In this document: positions 62,581-64,000 of the stretch, piece after piece
How positions within the stretch are numbered: position 1 is the first letter of the stretch
How the letters are laid out: the number at the start of each line of letters is the position of its first letter
From: Allobosea sp. 117
GTDB taxonomy: Bacteria; Pseudomonadota; Alphaproteobacteria; Rhizobiales; Xanthobacteraceae
DNA: 64,000 nt
Reading direction: 5' to 3'
NCBI RefSeq assembly: GCF_000702305.1
Contig: NZ_JNLC01000014.1
Coordinates: 1 to 64,000, forward strand
The notes under the pieces: generated by a model
Told to the model about the DNA's origin: nothing
Seen by the model: the letters and a program-made list of their open reading frames with translations, nothing else
Databases searched by the model: none
Translations under genes and position numbers: made by a program

Positions 62581-63053
62581 GCGGGGACGCGGCGGGCCGC
62601 GTGCGCATCGCGCGGTTCGGACGGACGGTCCATCTCGGCCTGCAATGGGCCGGCATGGCGGCACTCGTGGTGCTGCTCGTCGCCACCGGGCTCGGCGTGG
62701 TCGGACGCTACTTCCACATCAGCGGCGTGACCTGGTCGTTCGAGCTGCTGGCGATCATGTTCCTCTGGATCACCGCGCTCGGCACCGTCGTCGCCGAGCT
62801 CGCCGGGGAGAACGTGTCGATCGACGGCACGACCACCGACCGGGGACCGTTCTTCCGCACCTATCACGCGCTGGTGCTGCTGCTGGTGTCGGCGGCGCTG
62901 GTGTGGAGCGGATGGGCGATGCTGCGGCGGACCGGCTACATGCCGACGCCGGTCATGCGCATCCCGTCCTGGACCATGCAGGGCATCGTCATCTTCATGG
63001 GCGTCTGCCTCGGCGTGGTTTCGCTGCTGCGCCTGTTCCGCATCATCCGGTAG
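62577..63053 (+). CDS. TRAP transporter small permease, DctQ family
   Basis: A 158-residue inner-membrane protein with four hydrophobic helices (about 23-43, 55-76, 95-115, 130-150), the normal DctQ layout. VTWSFELLAIMFLWITALGTVVAE is the conserved helix 2 region (core SFELLAIMFLWIT). It overlaps dctP by four bases and precedes the large permease by five bases, completing a standard DctPQM operon. Confidence 0.92.
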   Translation: MSGDAAGRVRIARFGRTVHLGLQWAGMAALVVLLVATGLGVVGRYFHISGVTWSFELLAIMFLWITALGTVVAELAGENVSIDGTTTDRGPFFRTYHALVLLLVSAALVWSGWAMLRRTGYMPTPVMRIPSWTMQGIVIFMGVCLGVVSLLRLFRIIR

Positions 63054-63058
63054 CCTTC

Positions 63059-64000
63059 ATGACCCTGCTCGTGCTCTTCGGCGTCTTCGCCGCGACGCTG
63101 TATTCCGGCGTGCCGGTGGCATGGTCGATCGCGATCTCGACACTCGCCGTCATCTCCCTCGGCTTCGTGCCGCTGCCGCCCGCATGGTTCGCGCAGCAGG
63201 TGTTCAACGGCGCCAATTCCATCGCGCTGGCGGCGATCCCGCTGTTCCTCGTCGCCGGCGGCATCATGAACGAGGGCGGGCTCACGCGCCGGATCATCGA
63301 TCTCGCCGACGACGTGTTCGGCCGCATCCGCGGCGGCCTCGGCATCGTCAACGTCGCCACCTGCATGGTCTATGGCGGCATCACCGGCTCGGCGACCGCC
63401 GACACCGGCGCGGTCGGCTCGATCATGATCCCGGCGATGACCGCGCGCGGCTATCCCAAGGACTTCTCCGCCGCCGTGACCGCCGCCGCCGGGACGCTCG
63501 GCATCATCATCCCGCCGAGCGTGGTGATGATCATGTACGGCGTCATCACCAACACATCGATCGGCGGCCTGTTCGCTGCCGGCATCATCCCCGGCCTGAT
63601 GCTGACCGTGACCTTCATGCTGACGGCCTACTGGATCGGCGTGCGGGAGGGCTTTCCGCGCTCCGAGCGGCGCCCGACCATCGCCGCCTTCGGCCGGCAT
63701 TTCGTCCGCGCCCTGCCGGCAGTGCTGATGCCGGCCGGCGTGCTCGGTTCGATGCTGACCGGGCTGGCCACCCCCACCGAGGCCGCCTTTGTCGCGGTGG
63801 TGTGGGCGCTGGTCGTCGGCGGGCTGGTCTACCGCGAGATCGGCTGGGGCAAGCTGTGGAACGTCGGCGACGAGACGGTGAAGATGACCGGCGCCATCAT
63901 GATCATCATGGCGGTGTCGGTGCCGTTCTCGTGGATCCTCACCGTTGAGGAAGTGCCGCAATGGACGGCAGGGCTGCTGCATGATCTCGGCGCCGGCCCG
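63059..64000 (+). CDS. TRAP transporter large permease, DctM family (3' end outside window)
   Basis: The first 314 residues of a protein expected to be about 425 long. MTLLVLFGVFAATLYSGVPVAWSIA, NSIALAAIPLFLVAGGIMNEGGLTRRII, YGGITGSATADTGAVGSIMIPAM, AGTLGIIIPPSVVMIMYGVITNTSIGGLF and GLATPTEAAFVAVVW are DctM landmarks (strings given in part: AIPLFLVAGGIMNEGG, GSATADTGAVGS, GIIIPPSVVMIMYG). It forms the ion-coupled channel of the transporter. It starts five bases after the dctQ stop and runs in frame off the window end. Confidence 0.95.
   Translation, partial: MTLLVLFGVFAATLYSGVPVAWSIAISTLAVISLGFVPLPPAWFAQQVFNGANSIALAAIPLFLVAGGIMNEGGLTRRIIDLADDVFGRIRGGLGIVNVATCMVYGGITGSATADTGAVGSIMIPAMTARGYPKDFSAAVTAAAGTLGIIIPPSVVMIMYGVITNTSIGGLFAAGIIPGLMLTVTFMLTAYWIGVREGFPRSERRPTIAAFGRHFVRALPAVLMPAGVLGSMLTGLATPTEAAFVAVVWALVVGGLVYREIGWGKLWNVGDETVKMTGAIMIIMAVSVPFSWILTVEEVPQWTAGLLHDLGAGP

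Noticed and set aside
62577..64000. DctQM at the window end as partner of the three TakP-like binding proteins
   Set aside because: It is translationally coupled to its own binding protein of a different DctP subgroup and lies more than 56 kb away.

Overview
The window is a GC-rich alphaproteobacterial chromosome segment. The gene content (ChvE-GguAB, Liv-, His- and Ytf-type ABC systems, several TRAP binding proteins, BluB/CobT/CobS, non-phosphorylating sugar-acid dehydratases) and a dispersed GTCAT...ATGAC palindromic repeat seen twice (about 14.8 and 35.3 kb) point to Hyphomicrobiales, perhaps a Xanthobacteraceae-like soil heterotroph. That placement is inference, not a search result. No tRNA, rRNA, CRISPR array, phage or insertion sequence was recognised. 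No gene-free stretch exceeds 300 bases.

Layout. 0-2.6 kb: the 3' end of moaA, then an MFS and a DMT exporter. 2.6-8.3 kb (minus strand): an OmpR-type response regulator and histidine kinase, followed by three tandem TakP-like TRAP binding proteins with no membrane subunits beside them. 8.5-11.5 kb: a secreted protein made of seven TGP[YR]G repeats, a sterol-desaturase-family enzyme and Mrp. 11.7-14.1 kb: a polar amino-acid ABC binding protein and two permeases without an ATPase. 14-20 kb: a uracil-DNA-glycosylase-family protein, an IorAB-type molybdenum hydroxylase, a secreted or anchored nuclease and a membrane histidine kinase. 20-25.5 kb: cobT, bluB, cobS (lower-ligand and final steps of B12 assembly), a DUF1289 protein, a membrane-anchored aspartic protease, a TauE exporter and dusA.

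25.6-34.1 kb: an IclR regulator divergent from a complete Liv-type ABC importer, an iron alcohol dehydrogenase and a succinate-semialdehyde-type dehydrogenase. The set resembles the Agrobacterium Blc (4-hydroxybutyrate) system with its own uptake transporter. It ends in a strong intrinsic terminator.

34.2-52.8 kb: a long plus-strand sugar locus. It holds a YtfQRT-YjfF importer (galactofuranose type), a GntR/FCD regulator, an L-arabonate-type dehydratase, 2-keto-3-deoxy-L-arabonate dehydratase, an L-arabinose/D-galactose 1-dehydrogenase, a mutarotase, a xylonate-type dehydratase, an SMP-30 lactonase, DgoK, DgoA, and ChvE-GguAB. Together these genes import aldoses, oxidise them to lactones, open and dehydrate them, and split the products by two routes: the arabinose route towards 2-oxoglutarate semialdehyde and the De Ley-Doudoroff galactose route to pyruvate and triose phosphate.

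52.8-64 kb: small regulator/enzyme modules. These are a LysR gene next to a decayed SnoaL/SDR remnant and a COG2085 reductase, an acyl-CoA dehydrogenase divergent from an HxlR regulator, LysR with an MFS transporter and an aldo/keto reductase, and a LysR gene preceding a DctP-DctQ-DctM TRAP operon cut by the window end. Many operators, attenuator hairpins and terminators can be read directly from the intergenic DNA and are listed individually.
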